Source: Litoribacter ruber (GTDB lineage: Bacteria > Bacteroidota > Bacteroidia > Cytophagales > Cyclobacteriaceae). From it: a stretch of DNA of 64,000 nucleotides. How positions within the stretch are numbered: position 1 is the stretch's first letter; each line of letters begins with the position of its first letter. Of this stretch, positions 11,189 to 21,405 are shown piece after piece. The translations under genes and the position numbers were made by a program. The DNA lies in the NCBI RefSeq assembly GCF_018500185.1, contig NZ_JAHBGI010000003.1:407803-471802 (forward strand). The letters are read 5' to 3'. The notes under the pieces are model-generated. The model worked only from the letters and a program-made list of their open reading frames with translations, was not told the origin of the DNA and did no database searches.

Positions 11189-14100
11189 CTAAAAATTATA
11201 CCCCAACGTCACATAAAATCTCGGTCTCTCCACAGTATAATCCCTCACAGGCCTGGCCACATCAAATTTCACATAATAATTGAGCAAAACAGTCCTCAAG
11301 CCAGCACCATAACTCTGCAGCCATGGATTGCTAAAATTGTTGACGGTAATATTAAAAGGTGACCCTTCGGTATCTATCACCTCGGTGTTTCTATCATTGA
11401 TTCTCTCCCACGGCGCAGCTTCATTCCAGGATGAACCCGCATCATAGAAACCTACAAGCTGGAAATTCTTCACGAAATTAGAGGCTATATTCCCTCTTGA
11501 TAAATAGGAGAAAATAGGGATTCTCAATTCAGCTGAAAAGGTGATCACATTATTCCCCCTGATCTCATCGTAATCATACCCCCTCAGATCCACAAATTCA
11601 GCAAACAGCAAGTTGGTATTTTCTCTTCCTGTAGGGTTCCTCACTGGACTGGCTTCTGGCCTATTGGCTGGAGGTTCATAAAACTGGTTAAAGAGCCAGT
11701 TGTCCATTCCGCCCACCATGTAGGTTTGCGGATTGTTCCCAAAAAATGAGCCTGCAAAGAGACGGGTTGCCAAAGTGATATTCTTGGACACCTTCTGGTA
11801 ATTTCTCAAGTCCAGGTAAGCATTGCTGAAAGAGCGCTGGCTTTCATTCAGGCCTTGGTAGTGGACGAACCCGATTTTACCCTTGAAGCCTTGCTGCATA
11901 TACAAGCCCAGCTGGTTGGTTCTATCCACCACAAATTCAGCCCTACCACCCGCATAGTTGATATCAAGCCTGTTTTCCATTCCTTCCCCTCCCCTGATAA
12001 TGGAATCCGGATTTAGATTGAAATACTGAGTTTTTGCCACAAAAGGAGCCAACATAACCCTGGAGTGAACCGTGAAAGGATAGCTAAATCCTAACTCGGT
12101 TTTGGTCAGTACATAGCGCTGATAGGTTTCAATTCCTTCAGACCACAATACCGCCCTTCTATCAAACCTTCCCCTTACATCAATTCTCTGCTTGAGATAT
12201 TCATACTCAAAGAACACGTCCGATCCAGACCTGAAATCTAGGGTGGTCATGATTCCGCCTCTAAAGGCGTGGTTGTCCAAAAGGTCTGTCATCTCGGCGT
12301 TGAGGCTAACCCCAAATCCACGAAGCGGATCCACAACAAAATTGGTATTCAGACTGCTGGCAATAAATCTAGGCACATAGGTGTTTGGTCCGGTCACTCT
12401 TTTTTGCATGGTCTGCTGCCTATAGGCATCCAAGGCTGAACTTCTCCCTGCACCTGCTAGGCGTGTTGACCTATCGATTTCTGGTACCGTATCAAACACA
12501 TAATTATCTGTATCTATCCCACCTCTTCCTTCAAACCGCAGCCTATCGGTATTGATAGTACCAGTTTGTGGAGTAGTGGGCACGGTATCCCTAGCTACAC
12601 CACCGCCGCCAATCAGCAAATCGTCAAGGTTAATATCCACTGTAGGCGCTGGGGTTATGGTATCCGTAACCACCTCATCTGGTCGAACCGCCCTTTGCTG
12701 GGTTCGGCGTTCGGCCGGTGTCTCCCTGCGATCTCTTCTGGTAGCTGTCCGTTCGTTTAGCAACTTGGCCTGAGCCAATTGCACCCTGGGTGTGCTAGGC
12801 GTGAATTGGTCTAGGTTGGGAAATGTCTCCACCACCAACTTACTTTGGATACCATCCTGTACCGAATAGGCCCACTGGTTGGTTTGGGGAGAATAGTCAA
12901 ATGCTATCAGGCTTTTGTTGAAGGCGGAAACCTGGCTGGACACCGAGGATCCCAACCCATACCTACTCACATTCATGATCCCACTCTGGTCGCTTAAATG
13001 CAAAACAAAATTCCTATTGAGTACCTTTGGCCTAAAGTTTTTAGTATTGGTATTCGTCAGTCTTGTGGTGACCACCGAATCGCCAACGTCAATTCGGAAA
13101 AGGTTATAATAATCCGCTAAATTAGAAATATCAAAAATCCGTTCATTCAAAAGACTGTCGGGCAAATCGGTACGATTGGAAGAAAACACTATCGTGCTGT
13201 CATTTAAAAATACCGGACTGATGTTGTCAAACACATCATTGGTCAACCTTCTCCCCTGTCCTCTCATGTTCAAAGTATAGATTTCAGTTTTGCCATTTGA
13301 AATGGCAGAAAGCACCATGTTGCGGCCATTGGAATTAAAGTCTATATCCAAGATCTGGGTAAGATTTCTCAGGAAGATTTTATCTTGACCGCTGCCGTCA
13401 ATAGCGCGAAGTCTCAAGGTGGAGGTTCCCCTTCTAAAAGTTGCAATGGCTAAGTTCAAGGTATCCTTCCAGGCAATTACTGGGGAAGTGAAGTTAGGCC
13501 GCTGGTCGTCCACATTGTATCCCCCCCTATAAACGGCTCTTTCCCTTCCCGAACTCAGGTCACGCACCACTACCCTGTATTTACCGTTGGTGTTCTGAAC
13601 ATAGGCAAGGTTTTTCCCGTCAGGGCTGAACTTCACATCGTTTATGCTGCCCTGCCTTCTGGGGCTGGTGGTGGTTATTACCTTATCCTCATTGATACTT
13701 TTAAAAGTTGACAATACCGGCTCGTTCAGTCCCACATAATACCCTCTCCATTGATCAGAAAAGTTGCGGTAGTTGATCCCTATGGTGTTGGCAATACTGT
13801 TTTCCTCATTTCTGTTGATCCTACTGAGGTTTAATATGCTGGAGATATATCTACGTCCGTATTTTTCCACGATGAAGTTCCAAATGGACTGCCCCACCAA
13901 TCCAGCTTCCTCATCCCTCAATCTGTGCATTCGCGGCCGGGGATTGTTGTGAAGGTAGTGGCGGACAAAATCATCCATCTCCCTGCTCCAACCTTTTGCC
14001 AAATAAAGCGCTGCTCCATCTACAAACCACTCCGGGAAACTATTGATCAGATTGGACTGGAAAGCATCGGCAATGGATGAGCCGTAAAGCATTTCCTCGA

Positions 14101-14542
14101 TGATGGCCTTGGACACCCCATAAATTAACTCTTCCTTAAATTCGGGATATTGGCCTGTGAAGGGGACTTCAGCCAGAAGCTTGCTGAAATAGGTTTGACC
14201 ATCTACGGTGTATTCATTTTTGTTGAGATTGAGATTACTCTGAAGGAGGTCTTCGCGCGAATTGTAAATAAAGACCTTCGGCTTGGTGTAAGCCACATAC
14301 CCAATCATCTGGGTGATCCGGTCAAATTGGGATTCCAGATAGTCAATCGCCATCCGGGCCTTGGCTTGGCCTCCGTCGTAATAGTAAACTTCAAAATTAT
14401 TGGAAGAATAGTACGACCATTCCATATTCTTATGTTGAACACGGTTTTTTCCGAACCTCTCCCGGTCAAATTGCGCTTTGGTTTCAGGAGTAAAACCAAA
14501 AAGTAGCACAAAACTCAATACTAACAGTAATCTCAGCTTCAT
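11189..14542 (-). CDS. PD40 beta-propeller / outer-membrane barrel protein
   Basis: A 1117-residue exported protein. A signal peptide covers about residues 1-24 (LLLVLSFVLLFGFTP, cleavage near KAQ). Residues 40-270 resemble the peptidase-MA-like region seen in this Cytophagales family, but I see no HExxH motif. From about residue 290 there are TolB/PD40-type blades such as DVKFSPDGKNLAYVQNTNG. A Pro/Thr/Arg-rich linker near residues 600-720 leads to a C-terminal Omp85-like barrel ending RFYVTLGYNF, with a terminal aromatic as expected for a BAM substrate. Such proteins are often labelled TolB-like, but the true function is unknown. Confidence 0.75.
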   Translation of the reverse strand: MKLRLLLVLSFVLLFGFTPETKAQFDRERFGKNRVQHKNMEWSYYSSNNFEVYYYDGGQAKARMAIDYLESQFDRITQMIGYVAYTKPKVFIYNSREDLLQSNLNLNKNEYTVDGQTYFSKLLAEVPFTGQYPEFKEELIYGVSKAIIEEMLYGSSIADAFQSNLINSFPEWFVDGAALYLAKGWSREMDDFVRHYLHNNPRPRMHRLRDEEAGLVGQSIWNFIVEKYGRRYISSILNLSRINRNEENSIANTIGINYRNFSDQWRGYYVGLNEPVLSTFKSINEDKVITTTSPRRQGSINDVKFSPDGKNLAYVQNTNGKYRVVVRDLSSGRERAVYRGGYNVDDQRPNFTSPVIAWKDTLNLAIATFRRGTSTLRLRAIDGSGQDKIFLRNLTQILDIDFNSNGRNMVLSAISNGKTEIYTLNMRGQGRRLTNDVFDNISPVFLNDSTIVFSSNRTDLPDSLLNERIFDISNLADYYNLFRIDVGDSVVTTRLTNTNTKNFRPKVLNRNFVLHLSDQSGIMNVSRYGLGSSVSSQVSAFNKSLIAFDYSPQTNQWAYSVQDGIQSKLVVETFPNLDQFTPSTPRVQLAQAKLLNERTATRRDRRETPAERRTQQRAVRPDEVVTDTITPAPTVDINLDDLLIGGGGVARDTVPTTPQTGTINTDRLRFEGRGGIDTDNYVFDTVPEIDRSTRLAGAGRSSALDAYRQQTMQKRVTGPNTYVPRFIASSLNTNFVVDPLRGFGVSLNAEMTDLLDNHAFRGGIMTTLDFRSGSDVFFEYEYLKQRIDVRGRFDRRAVLWSEGIETYQRYVLTKTELGFSYPFTVHSRVMLAPFVAKTQYFNLNPDSIIRGGEGMENRLDINYAGGRAEFVVDRTNQLGLYMQQGFKGKIGFVHYQGLNESQRSFSNAYLDLRNYQKVSKNITLATRLFAGSFFGNNPQTYMVGGMDNWLFNQFYEPPANRPEASPVRNPTGRENTNLLFAEFVDLRGYDYDEIRGNNVITFSAELRIPIFSYLSRGNIASNFVKNFQLVGFYDAGSSWNEAAPWERINDRNTEVIDTEGSPFNITVNNFSNPWLQSYGAGLRTVLLNYYVKFDVARPVRDYTVERPRFYVTLGYNF

Positions 14543-14563
14543 GTATGTAGGGTAAACACTCTC

Positions 14564-15616
14564 TTAAATATACTTAAAAAAACGACTTATATTAACATCT
14601 TTATCCACTTCCTGATTTAAAAGTAATAGATTGGTCATCATTTTACTTAAATAAGGCACCAGCGAAACGCCCTTTGCCCCAAATCCATTAAAGATATAAA
14701 CGCTTTCATATTCAGGATGTTTACCTAAAAATGGTTTACGATCCCTGGTGGCAGGCCGGATGCCGTAGCTGTGTGAAATTATTTTTTTCTCCCCATTACG
14801 GATTAACTTATCATATTTCTCCAAAATCTCCTCCTTGGCCCTTTCGGTCACCCCCGTATCCAGATCATGCTTGCTATAAGTAGAACCCACCTTCAATCTG
14901 CCGTCCGGAAGTGTAATTCTAAAAACACCCCTATTGATGATCTCCTCAGGCTGGAATCCCTCTTCCAGTTCCAGCACCTCCCCTTTCACCGGGGCGAATG
15001 GCAAAAAGTTGAAAAAACGGCTGTCCAGTGATCCAAGACCATTGCAATAAACAATCTTGGAAGCTTTTATCCCATTGTACTCCACATAGGCCTCCAATAC
15101 TGTAAGCTTTTCCTCGTCAAATCTTTCCTGGGTCAAGAGACCTTCCCCAAGTAAATATTGCTGGTAGCTGTCCAGCATACGATTTAGATCCACATAACCA
15201 GAATTTTTTAACATCACCCCACCGTAGGGATTCACCACCTCCTCATACAGTGGCTTGCTGATAACTTGGTCGATATAATCCTGAAAATTTTCATCCCCAC
15301 TTCTGCCCATCCACTCATTGAGCTCCTCAATGGACAAAAAAGGTCTATAAATCTTTCTGGGATGGAAAAAATGGGCATCCAGTTTCTTTTCCAAAGACCG
15401 GTAGAGAGGGCCTATTTCAGGAAAAAGAGAATCAGCAAGCCACGTTTTCACCATCTTCTTTCCCGTAATGGGATTGTAAAGACCAGCTGCAATGCGGGTG
15501 CTTAGGTTGGCTTTAGGCTCATCGATTAAGTGAACGCTTTTTCCTTCCTGAATCAGGCGGTGTGACAAAACTGTACCGGCAAGCCCCTGCCCTATGAGTA
15601 AAAAATCTACTTCCAT
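14564..15616 (-). CDS. FAD-dependent oxidoreductase (DAO family)
   Basis: A 350-residue cytoplasmic flavoprotein. The N-terminal dinucleotide-binding motif is LLIGQGLAGTVLSHRL, followed by an acidic beta-2 end (HLIDEP). The C-terminal part has SYGIRPATRDRKPFLG and the FAD-contacting FNGFGAKGVSL. This is the D-amino-acid oxidase/glycine oxidase-like fold, also used as the C-terminal half of MnmC; the substrate cannot be read from sequence. ATG 15616 is chosen because the longer frame would need a TTG start. It is transcribed toward the PD40 gene with a 21-base gap and is divergent from the hydrolase at 15674. Confidence 0.8.
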   Translation of the reverse strand: MEVDFLLIGQGLAGTVLSHRLIQEGKSVHLIDEPKANLSTRIAAGLYNPITGKKMVKTWLADSLFPEIGPLYRSLEKKLDAHFFHPRKIYRPFLSIEELNEWMGRSGDENFQDYIDQVISKPLYEEVVNPYGGVMLKNSGYVDLNRMLDSYQQYLLGEGLLTQERFDEEKLTVLEAYVEYNGIKASKIVYCNGLGSLDSRFFNFLPFAPVKGEVLELEEGFQPEEIINRGVFRITLPDGRLKVGSTYSKHDLDTGVTERAKEEILEKYDKLIRNGEKKIISHSYGIRPATRDRKPFLGKHPEYESVYIFNGFGAKGVSLVPYLSKMMTNLLLLNQEVDKDVNISRFFKYI

Positions 15617-15673
15617 GCCCAAAATTAAAGTCTTTCTTTGTTATTTTTGGCATTCAATGAAAATGATTCCAAC

Positions 15674-16327
15674 ATGCTAGAAATAAAAACCTTTACCTTC
15701 AACCCTTTTCAGGAAAACACCTATGTCCTATATGACGAAACCAAGGAGGCTGTCATCGTAGACCCTGGCTGTTACGAAAAGGAGGAAAAAGAAATGCTGC
15801 ATAACTTCATTCTTTCCAAAGGACTAAAGGTGGTCAAACTGCTCAACACCCACTGCCACATTGACCATGTGCTGGGAAATGCATTTGTCAAAAGGAAATA
15901 CAGTGTGGATTTGCACGTACACCCCGACGATGAGGTGGTGCTAAAGTCAGTGGAGTCATACGCTTCCAACTACGGCTTCCAGCAATTTGAGCCCACTGCC
16001 ATCGATGAATATCTCAAAGAAGGCGAAGACGTCAGGTTTGGAAACACCAACCTACAAGTCATATGGGTACCCGGTCACGCCCCTGGACACGTGGTGTTTT
16101 ATCACAAAGAATCAGGAAACTGCATTGGAGGAGACACCTTATTTGAAGGAAGTATTGGCCGTACCGACTTGCCTGGTGGCGACCACGATACACTCCTAAA
16201 TGCGATCAGAACCCAAATGTTTACCCTTCCTGATGAGACAGTGGTATATCCGGGTCACGGCCCTGAGACCACCATTGGACAGGAGAAAATCCACAATCCA
16301 TTCGTAGGAGAAAGGGCCAGATTTTGA
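15674..16327 (+). CDS. Metallo-beta-lactamase-fold hydrolase (glyoxalase II-like)
   Basis: A 217-residue protein of the MBL superfamily with the zinc motif NTHCHIDHVLG (HxHxDH) near residue 58, a second-shell WVPGHAPGHVVFY, the metal-bridging GGDTLFEGSIGRTD and the terminal YPGHGPETTIGQEK. These are the glyoxalase-II/YcbL-type features, so a hydroxyacylglutathione-hydrolase-like or thioester-cleaving activity is plausible. ATG 15674 is preferred because it gives the family N-terminus MLEIKTFTFNPFQENTYVL. It overlaps the next gene by four bases. Confidence 0.88.
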   Translation: MLEIKTFTFNPFQENTYVLYDETKEAVIVDPGCYEKEEKEMLHNFILSKGLKVVKLLNTHCHIDHVLGNAFVKRKYSVDLHVHPDDEVVLKSVESYASNYGFQQFEPTAIDEYLKEGEDVRFGNTNLQVIWVPGHAPGHVVFYHKESGNCIGGDTLFEGSIGRTDLPGGDHDTLLNAIRTQMFTLPDETVVYPGHGPETTIGQEKIHNPFVGERARF

Positions 16328-17025
16328 CGATCAAAAAACACGTTCCCAACTCCCTGACAGCTTTGAACCTGATTTCAGGGATGGCCGGGATTTATTTTGT
16401 TCTAGAAGGGCAAATAACCTTTGGCGCTTATTTCATCTTTGCAGCGGCCTTTTTTGATTTCTTTGATGGCTTTGCAGCCAGGCTCCTGAATGTTTCCGGT
16501 GAGATGGGAAAGCAGATGGATTCCCTAGCTGATTTGGTCACTTTTGGGGTGTTGCCAAGCTTTATCATTTTCAAAATGCTGGAAAGCTCCTCCCCTGAGC
16601 CCTATCTGCCTTTTATAGGCTTTGCTATTGGGGTGATGTCAGCATTCCGCCTGGCAAAATTCAACATAGACACCCGTCAGACCGATAGGTTTATTGGCGT
16701 GCCTACCCCGGCTACGGCGCTATTGCTATCCACGTTGCCATTCCTTGCCGAAAAATCAGAAACAGCGTCCAATGTAATCTACAACCCGGTATTTCTGGTA
16801 GTACTCACCTTGGTCATGTCCTACTTATTGGTGGCCGAGCTTCCATTGATTGCCCTAAAATTCAAGTCATTTGGCCTTGAAGGAAATGTTTTCAGGTATT
16901 TGGTCATCCTTATTGCTGTGGCAAGTCTTTTATTCGCTGGACTGGCAGGTATACCTTTCATAATTATTTCCTACATTGTGCTGTCGATGATTGAAAGGCT
17001 CGTGCAAAGCGATGGGAAAATTTAG
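16324..17025 (+). CDS. pssA: CDP-diacylglycerol--serine O-phosphatidyltransferase
   Basis: An integral membrane enzyme of 233 residues making phosphatidylserine from CDP-diacylglycerol and L-serine, the first step towards phosphatidylethanolamine. The CDP-alcohol phosphatidyltransferase signature is complete: DGFAARLLNVSGEMGKQMDS followed by LADLVTFG, with the spaced Asp residues that bind the metal and nucleotide. About six to eight transmembrane helices follow. Translation probably starts at TTG 16324, overlapping the hydrolase stop. The gene runs into porU with a 14-base overlap. Confidence 0.92.
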   Translation: MTIKKHVPNSLTALNLISGMAGIYFVLEGQITFGAYFIFAAAFFDFFDGFAARLLNVSGEMGKQMDSLADLVTFGVLPSFIIFKMLESSSPEPYLPFIGFAIGVMSAFRLAKFNIDTRQTDRFIGVPTPATALLLSTLPFLAEKSETASNVIYNPVFLVVLTLVMSYLLVAELPLIALKFKSFGLEGNVFRYLVILIAVASLLFAGLAGIPFIIISYIVLSMIERLVQSDGKI

Positions 17026-20000
17026 GTCATACCACTTTTTATTTCTGCTCATTACCTGTCTGGCCGGGCCATTTTCCCTGATGGCCCAAAGCAGCTATTT
17101 TAAATTTCCAATCACCGAAGAAGGCATCTACAAAATCACTTCCCAGCAGGCCTCCCAATTAGGCGGGGATATTTCCCAACTCAGGATCCTCGGGTATCAG
17201 GGCAGCCTGCCATCGGAACTGGACAGCAGCTTTGCCACTCTGAATGAAATCCCCGCCATGGAGATCAATGGCGAACTGTATTTTTATGCATCAGGCCCGC
17301 ATTTCACCCAGCCGGACCTTGAATACCATCATCACCCCTATTCCGACACACTTTATTATCTGATCCAAACCGGTTTGCCACCAGAAAGGCAAATCGAAAC
17401 GGTTGGTTCCAATCATCAAGGGGAAGTAAATACACTTGCTTACAAACTTCTCACAAAAAAAGAGGAAACCCACAACCTGCTCAACTCCGGCAGGCAATGG
17501 TGGGGCAATCGCAGTCTAAATGGTCAGTTGCAAAATCTATTCTTCAACGCCTCCACCGCCTCCCACCCCATCTATTACGATTTCAACCTCCTGGGGCAAT
17601 CGGTGGGCAGCAACAGCTATACATTCAGGCTCAACGATGAGGAAGTGGAGCAGCTGACTTTTGAGGCCATCCCCAACAGCACCTATGGCATCAAGGGCAG
17701 AACAGCCAGATCGAGTGGTTTCCATTCTTTCAATGCCTCCACAGGTGTCAAAGCGAGTTTCTTATATCAAAGCTCCAACTCCAACGGCATGGGCTACATA
17801 GATTATGTGACCATCGGCCTCCCCGAGGTGCTCAGCAATCAATCAACCGGGATTTACCATTTGTTAAATAGCAAGCAAATTTCTGCCCCTGCGGGAAAAT
17901 ATACGTGGGCAATTGAAGCGGATGGAAACATCCAAAATCTGGAATCAGGCCTCCACCCCCTCATTTCTCCCAAAATCGCCCTTTTCGACCAGAACTCAGT
18001 CAAGGCCATCTCAAGTGTGCAAGCAGCGGATATGCAGTTGAAGAATGAAGCTTTGGATGCCAACCTGCTGATCATAACTGTTCCACTTTTGCAAAACCAG
18101 GCCAGGCGATTGGCTGAGCATAGATCCAGACAGGGAATAAAGGCCAACGTGGTCGTTTTGCCTGCGATTTACGATGCCTATGGCTACGGAAACAGGGACA
18201 TAGCGGCCATAAGAAATTTCATAGCCAGGGAATACCACCAAAATGGCCAGTTGCAACATGTGCTTTTAATGGGCAAAGGCACCTTTGATTATAAAGGAGT
18301 TGTGGGTGGGAGGCCAAATCTAATTCCCACTTTCACCTCCAAGGAAAGCCATAACCCTTTGGCGACATACAGCACGGATGACTATTTTGCCCAGCTAGAT
18401 TTTGCCAGCCAAAACCTTCAAGTAGGTATTGGCCGATTGCCGGCCATCAATGTTCAAGAGGCAGTGAATATGGTGGACAAATTGATTGCCTATGATAATG
18501 TTGAAAAAAACAGCGGTGAATGGCAGAGGAAAGTCCTTCTATTTGCCGATGACGGGGACAACCACCTCCACCTCAATGACTCCGAGCGTCACGCGGCCTT
18601 TTTACATGAAAACCATCCCGAACTTGTATTGGACAAGCTCTATCTGGACAATTTTGAAAAGGACCAAAAAAACAACCGCTACCCCGCGGCGGCAAAAAAC
18701 CTGATTGAAAAGGTCCGGGAAGGTGTCTTGTTGATAAACTTTGTGGGTCACGGTAATGAGGAAGTACTCACGGCAGAGCAGGTTTTCCATGTATCCCAGC
18801 TGGACAACTGGCCTACACAGGCAAACCTTCCCATATTAGTAACGGCCACCTGTGAATTTGGCAGGCAGGACAGTCCGTTTTTGAGGTCCGGGGCAGAGGA
18901 AATGCTCACCCGTCCCGGAAAAGGTGCCATAGCCCTACTCACCACCGGCAGACCCGTATTTAGTTCCTCCAATTATGCCATTAATAGGGCGTTTTTGGAA
19001 GCGGCTTTTCTTAAGCCATATGGTGAAAACCTGACCTTGGGGGAAATTTATAAAGAAACCAAAAATACCGCCTCTACCAACCAGAATAACCAGAGCTTTT
19101 CCCTCATCGGCGATCCCTCTATGCGCATTGCCCTGCCGGAGCTCACCGCTTCCAAACCTGATCTCTCGATTGCTGAAAGAAAAGTGGATACTTTAAGCAC
19201 CTTTGAAAACACAGCCATTGAAGCACTCATTACCGACCCGCTTACCGGCAGCCATCTTACCAATTTCAACGGCAGCTTTATCCTCTCCATTTACGGCCAG
19301 CCGGAGAGAAAGGAGACCCTTGGAAATATTGAAACTGCCACCACTTATTTGGATGAAAACCAGACCCTATTTCGGGGTGTGGGGAAAATTGAAAATGGTG
19401 TTATGAAAACAGAAATCATGCTTCCAGAAGTCGGTGAGGCTGGTGATATCCTATTGAAGATTTTTGCCCATGATGAAACCGGCGAGAGCGCCTTCAGTGC
19501 TGACAAGCTGCTGATCCAAAACCAAGGGCCTCCTTCAACCGACAGCCAAGGGCCCAAAATCCGCTTCAGCCTGTTTGATTCTGAAACCCATAGAAGCATC
19601 ATCCCTTCCACTCAAAGTCCGCTTTTCATCTATTTGGAAGACGAAAGCGGGATTTCCATTTCTGAAAAAAACCCTGCCTGGCAACCCAGATTGACCCTTA
19701 ACGGGGGATCGGAAACAGTCCTAGCCCAGCAATACCGGGCCAAAAACAACAGCTATAAGACTGGAGTAATCGCAACAGTGCTGGACAACCTGAAAGAGGG
19801 GGTAAATACGCTGGAATTTTCGGCATATGATAACCATGGCAACATCTCCACGGCTACCTTGGAATTTGTGGTAGAAGGCAGCAGGAACCTCCAAATCCTT
19901 AGTCAGATGATATACCCCAACCCGGCAAGCAGCAGCACACAATTCAGGCTGCAGCACAACCGCCCAGGACAGGATCTCTCGGTTGAGGTGAAAGTCTATA

Positions 20001-20197
20001 ATTTATGGGGTGGTGAAATTTTCACCTATTCCAAGCGTTATCCTCATGCTAATGCGGAGCTTGATGACCTAGAATGGATTTTTTTGCATACCAAAACAAA
20101 ATATCCGGCAAAAGGGACTTATATTTACAAACTAGAGCTCCGGTCAGAAGCCGACGGAACTTCTGATTCTAAGAGCGGGAAACTAATTATTCAATGA
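17012..20197 (+). CDS. porU: Type IX secretion system sortase PorU
   Basis: PorU is the C25-family cysteine peptidase that removes C-terminal sorting domains of T9SS cargo at the cell surface and attaches A-LPS. The 1061-residue product has a signal peptide (FLFLLITCLAGPFSLMAQ), a gingipain-like catalytic region with His in LLINFVGHGNEEV and Cys in ILVTATCEFGRQDSP, and a C-terminal region with the NP-containing MIYPNPASSS like a sorting domain. ATG 17012 places the signal peptide correctly; the longer frame has an unsuitable leader. It overlaps porV in ATGA, so the two are translationally coupled. Confidence 0.92.
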   Translation: MGKFRSYHFLFLLITCLAGPFSLMAQSSYFKFPITEEGIYKITSQQASQLGGDISQLRILGYQGSLPSELDSSFATLNEIPAMEINGELYFYASGPHFTQPDLEYHHHPYSDTLYYLIQTGLPPERQIETVGSNHQGEVNTLAYKLLTKKEETHNLLNSGRQWWGNRSLNGQLQNLFFNASTASHPIYYDFNLLGQSVGSNSYTFRLNDEEVEQLTFEAIPNSTYGIKGRTARSSGFHSFNASTGVKASFLYQSSNSNGMGYIDYVTIGLPEVLSNQSTGIYHLLNSKQISAPAGKYTWAIEADGNIQNLESGLHPLISPKIALFDQNSVKAISSVQAADMQLKNEALDANLLIITVPLLQNQARRLAEHRSRQGIKANVVVLPAIYDAYGYGNRDIAAIRNFIAREYHQNGQLQHVLLMGKGTFDYKGVVGGRPNLIPTFTSKESHNPLATYSTDDYFAQLDFASQNLQVGIGRLPAINVQEAVNMVDKLIAYDNVEKNSGEWQRKVLLFADDGDNHLHLNDSERHAAFLHENHPELVLDKLYLDNFEKDQKNNRYPAAAKNLIEKVREGVLLINFVGHGNEEVLTAEQVFHVSQLDNWPTQANLPILVTATCEFGRQDSPFLRSGAEEMLTRPGKGAIALLTTGRPVFSSSNYAINRAFLEAAFLKPYGENLTLGEIYKETKNTASTNQNNQSFSLIGDPSMRIALPELTASKPDLSIAERKVDTLSTFENTAIEALITDPLTGSHLTNFNGSFILSIYGQPERKETLGNIETATTYLDENQTLFRGVGKIENGVMKTEIMLPEVGEAGDILLKIFAHDETGESAFSADKLLIQNQGPPSTDSQGPKIRFSLFDSETHRSIIPSTQSPLFIYLEDESGISISEKNPAWQPRLTLNGGSETVLAQQYRAKNNSYKTGVIATVLDNLKEGVNTLEFSAYDNHGNISTATLEFVVEGSRNLQILSQMIYPNPASSSTQFRLQHNRPGQDLSVEVKVYNLWGGEIFTYSKRYPHANAELDDLEWIFLHTKTKYPAKGTYIYKLELRSEADGTSDSKSGKLIIQ

Positions 20198-21405
20198 AAA
20201 TAAATTCAATCTCTTTCAAAGGATTTACTTTTTTATCCTTGCTTCTTCTTACGGCAACTTCCCTGCGAGCGCAAAACTCAGCTTTGCTTTCCGGTCAGGA
20301 CAGAAACCGTAGACCTATTACTACAGCCGTTCCCTTTTTGAATTTTGCCCCGGATAGCCGTCATTCCGCCATGGGGGATGTGGGTGTGGCTACCACGCCT
20401 GACGCCAATTCCGCGCATTGGAATGCTGCAAAGCTTGCTTTCATTGATGATCAAATGGGCTTTTCACTTTCTTACAGCCCCTGGCTAGGAAGGTTAGTAC
20501 CCGATATGTCATTGAATTACCTAACTGGATATAAAAGAATTGATGATGTTTCCGCATTTGGGATAGACCTGCGCTATTTCAATATGGGTGACATTCAACT
20601 TACCGACGGCAGAGGAAATGAACTTGGTGAATTTACCCCAAGAGACATTGCCATAGGTGGTACATATGCAAGGAAATTATCAGATGTATTGTCATTGGGT
20701 ATTTCAGCCCGTTTTATTCACTCCAACCTAAGCGGAAACGTTGGTGCGGGAGGCGGGAATGAAGGCCGGCCCGGGGTCAGTGTAGGAACAGACATCGGTG
20801 TTTATTATCGCGATGAGGTATCGATAGCTGGTCAGGAAGCCTTCTGGTCTTGGGGTGTAAATATCTCCAATATCGGCCCGAAATTGACCTACAACAGCAT
20901 TGAGGACCTGGACTACATTCCTACCAATTTCAGAATAGGTACAGCTTTAGACATTCCTTTGGATGAAATGAACAGGCTAACTTTGGCTTTGGATCTCAAC
21001 AAACTCATGGTGCCAACACCTCCAATTTATGCTAGAGATGAGCAAGGGAATTTGGTGACCGATAATCAGGGAAATCTGGTCATTGAAAGCGGCCGAGACC
21101 CCAATAGGCCTTTGATCAGTGGAATGTTCGGATCCTTCTTTGATGCCCCAGGAGGGTTCAGAGAGGAGATGCAGGAATTCATGATTTCCTTTGGCGCGGA
21201 GTATGCCTATGACCAGAAATTCATGGTCAGAACGGGCTATTTTCACGAAAACATCAACAAAGGCGGCAGAAAATATTTCACCATGGGTGTGGGCTTCAAC
21301 TATCAGCGCTTTGGGTTTGATTTCTCCTATTTAGTGCCTCAGGTTCAAAACCATCCTTTAGCTGAGACGTTAAGATTCTCACTAGCCTATAACATTCCAA
21401 GATAA
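20194..21405 (+). CDS. porV: Type IX secretion system outer-membrane protein PorV
   Basis: A 403-residue outer-membrane barrel with a signal peptide (FTFLSLLLLTATSLRAQ). The N-terminal FLNFAPDSRHSAMGDVGVAT and the long FadL-like barrel are diagnostic of PorV/LptO. PorV collects T9SS cargo from the SprA translocon and delivers it to PorU (established in P. gingivalis and Flavobacterium). It is in an overlapping pair with porU, and its stop codon TAA overlaps the ATG of the next gene. Confidence 0.93.
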   Translation: MKINSISFKGFTFLSLLLLTATSLRAQNSALLSGQDRNRRPITTAVPFLNFAPDSRHSAMGDVGVATTPDANSAHWNAAKLAFIDDQMGFSLSYSPWLGRLVPDMSLNYLTGYKRIDDVSAFGIDLRYFNMGDIQLTDGRGNELGEFTPRDIAIGGTYARKLSDVLSLGISARFIHSNLSGNVGAGGGNEGRPGVSVGTDIGVYYRDEVSIAGQEAFWSWGVNISNIGPKLTYNSIEDLDYIPTNFRIGTALDIPLDEMNRLTLALDLNKLMVPTPPIYARDEQGNLVTDNQGNLVIESGRDPNRPLISGMFGSFFDAPGGFREEMQEFMISFGAEYAYDQKFMVRTGYFHENINKGGRKYFTMGVGFNYQRFGFDFSYLVPQVQNHPLAETLRFSLAYNIPR

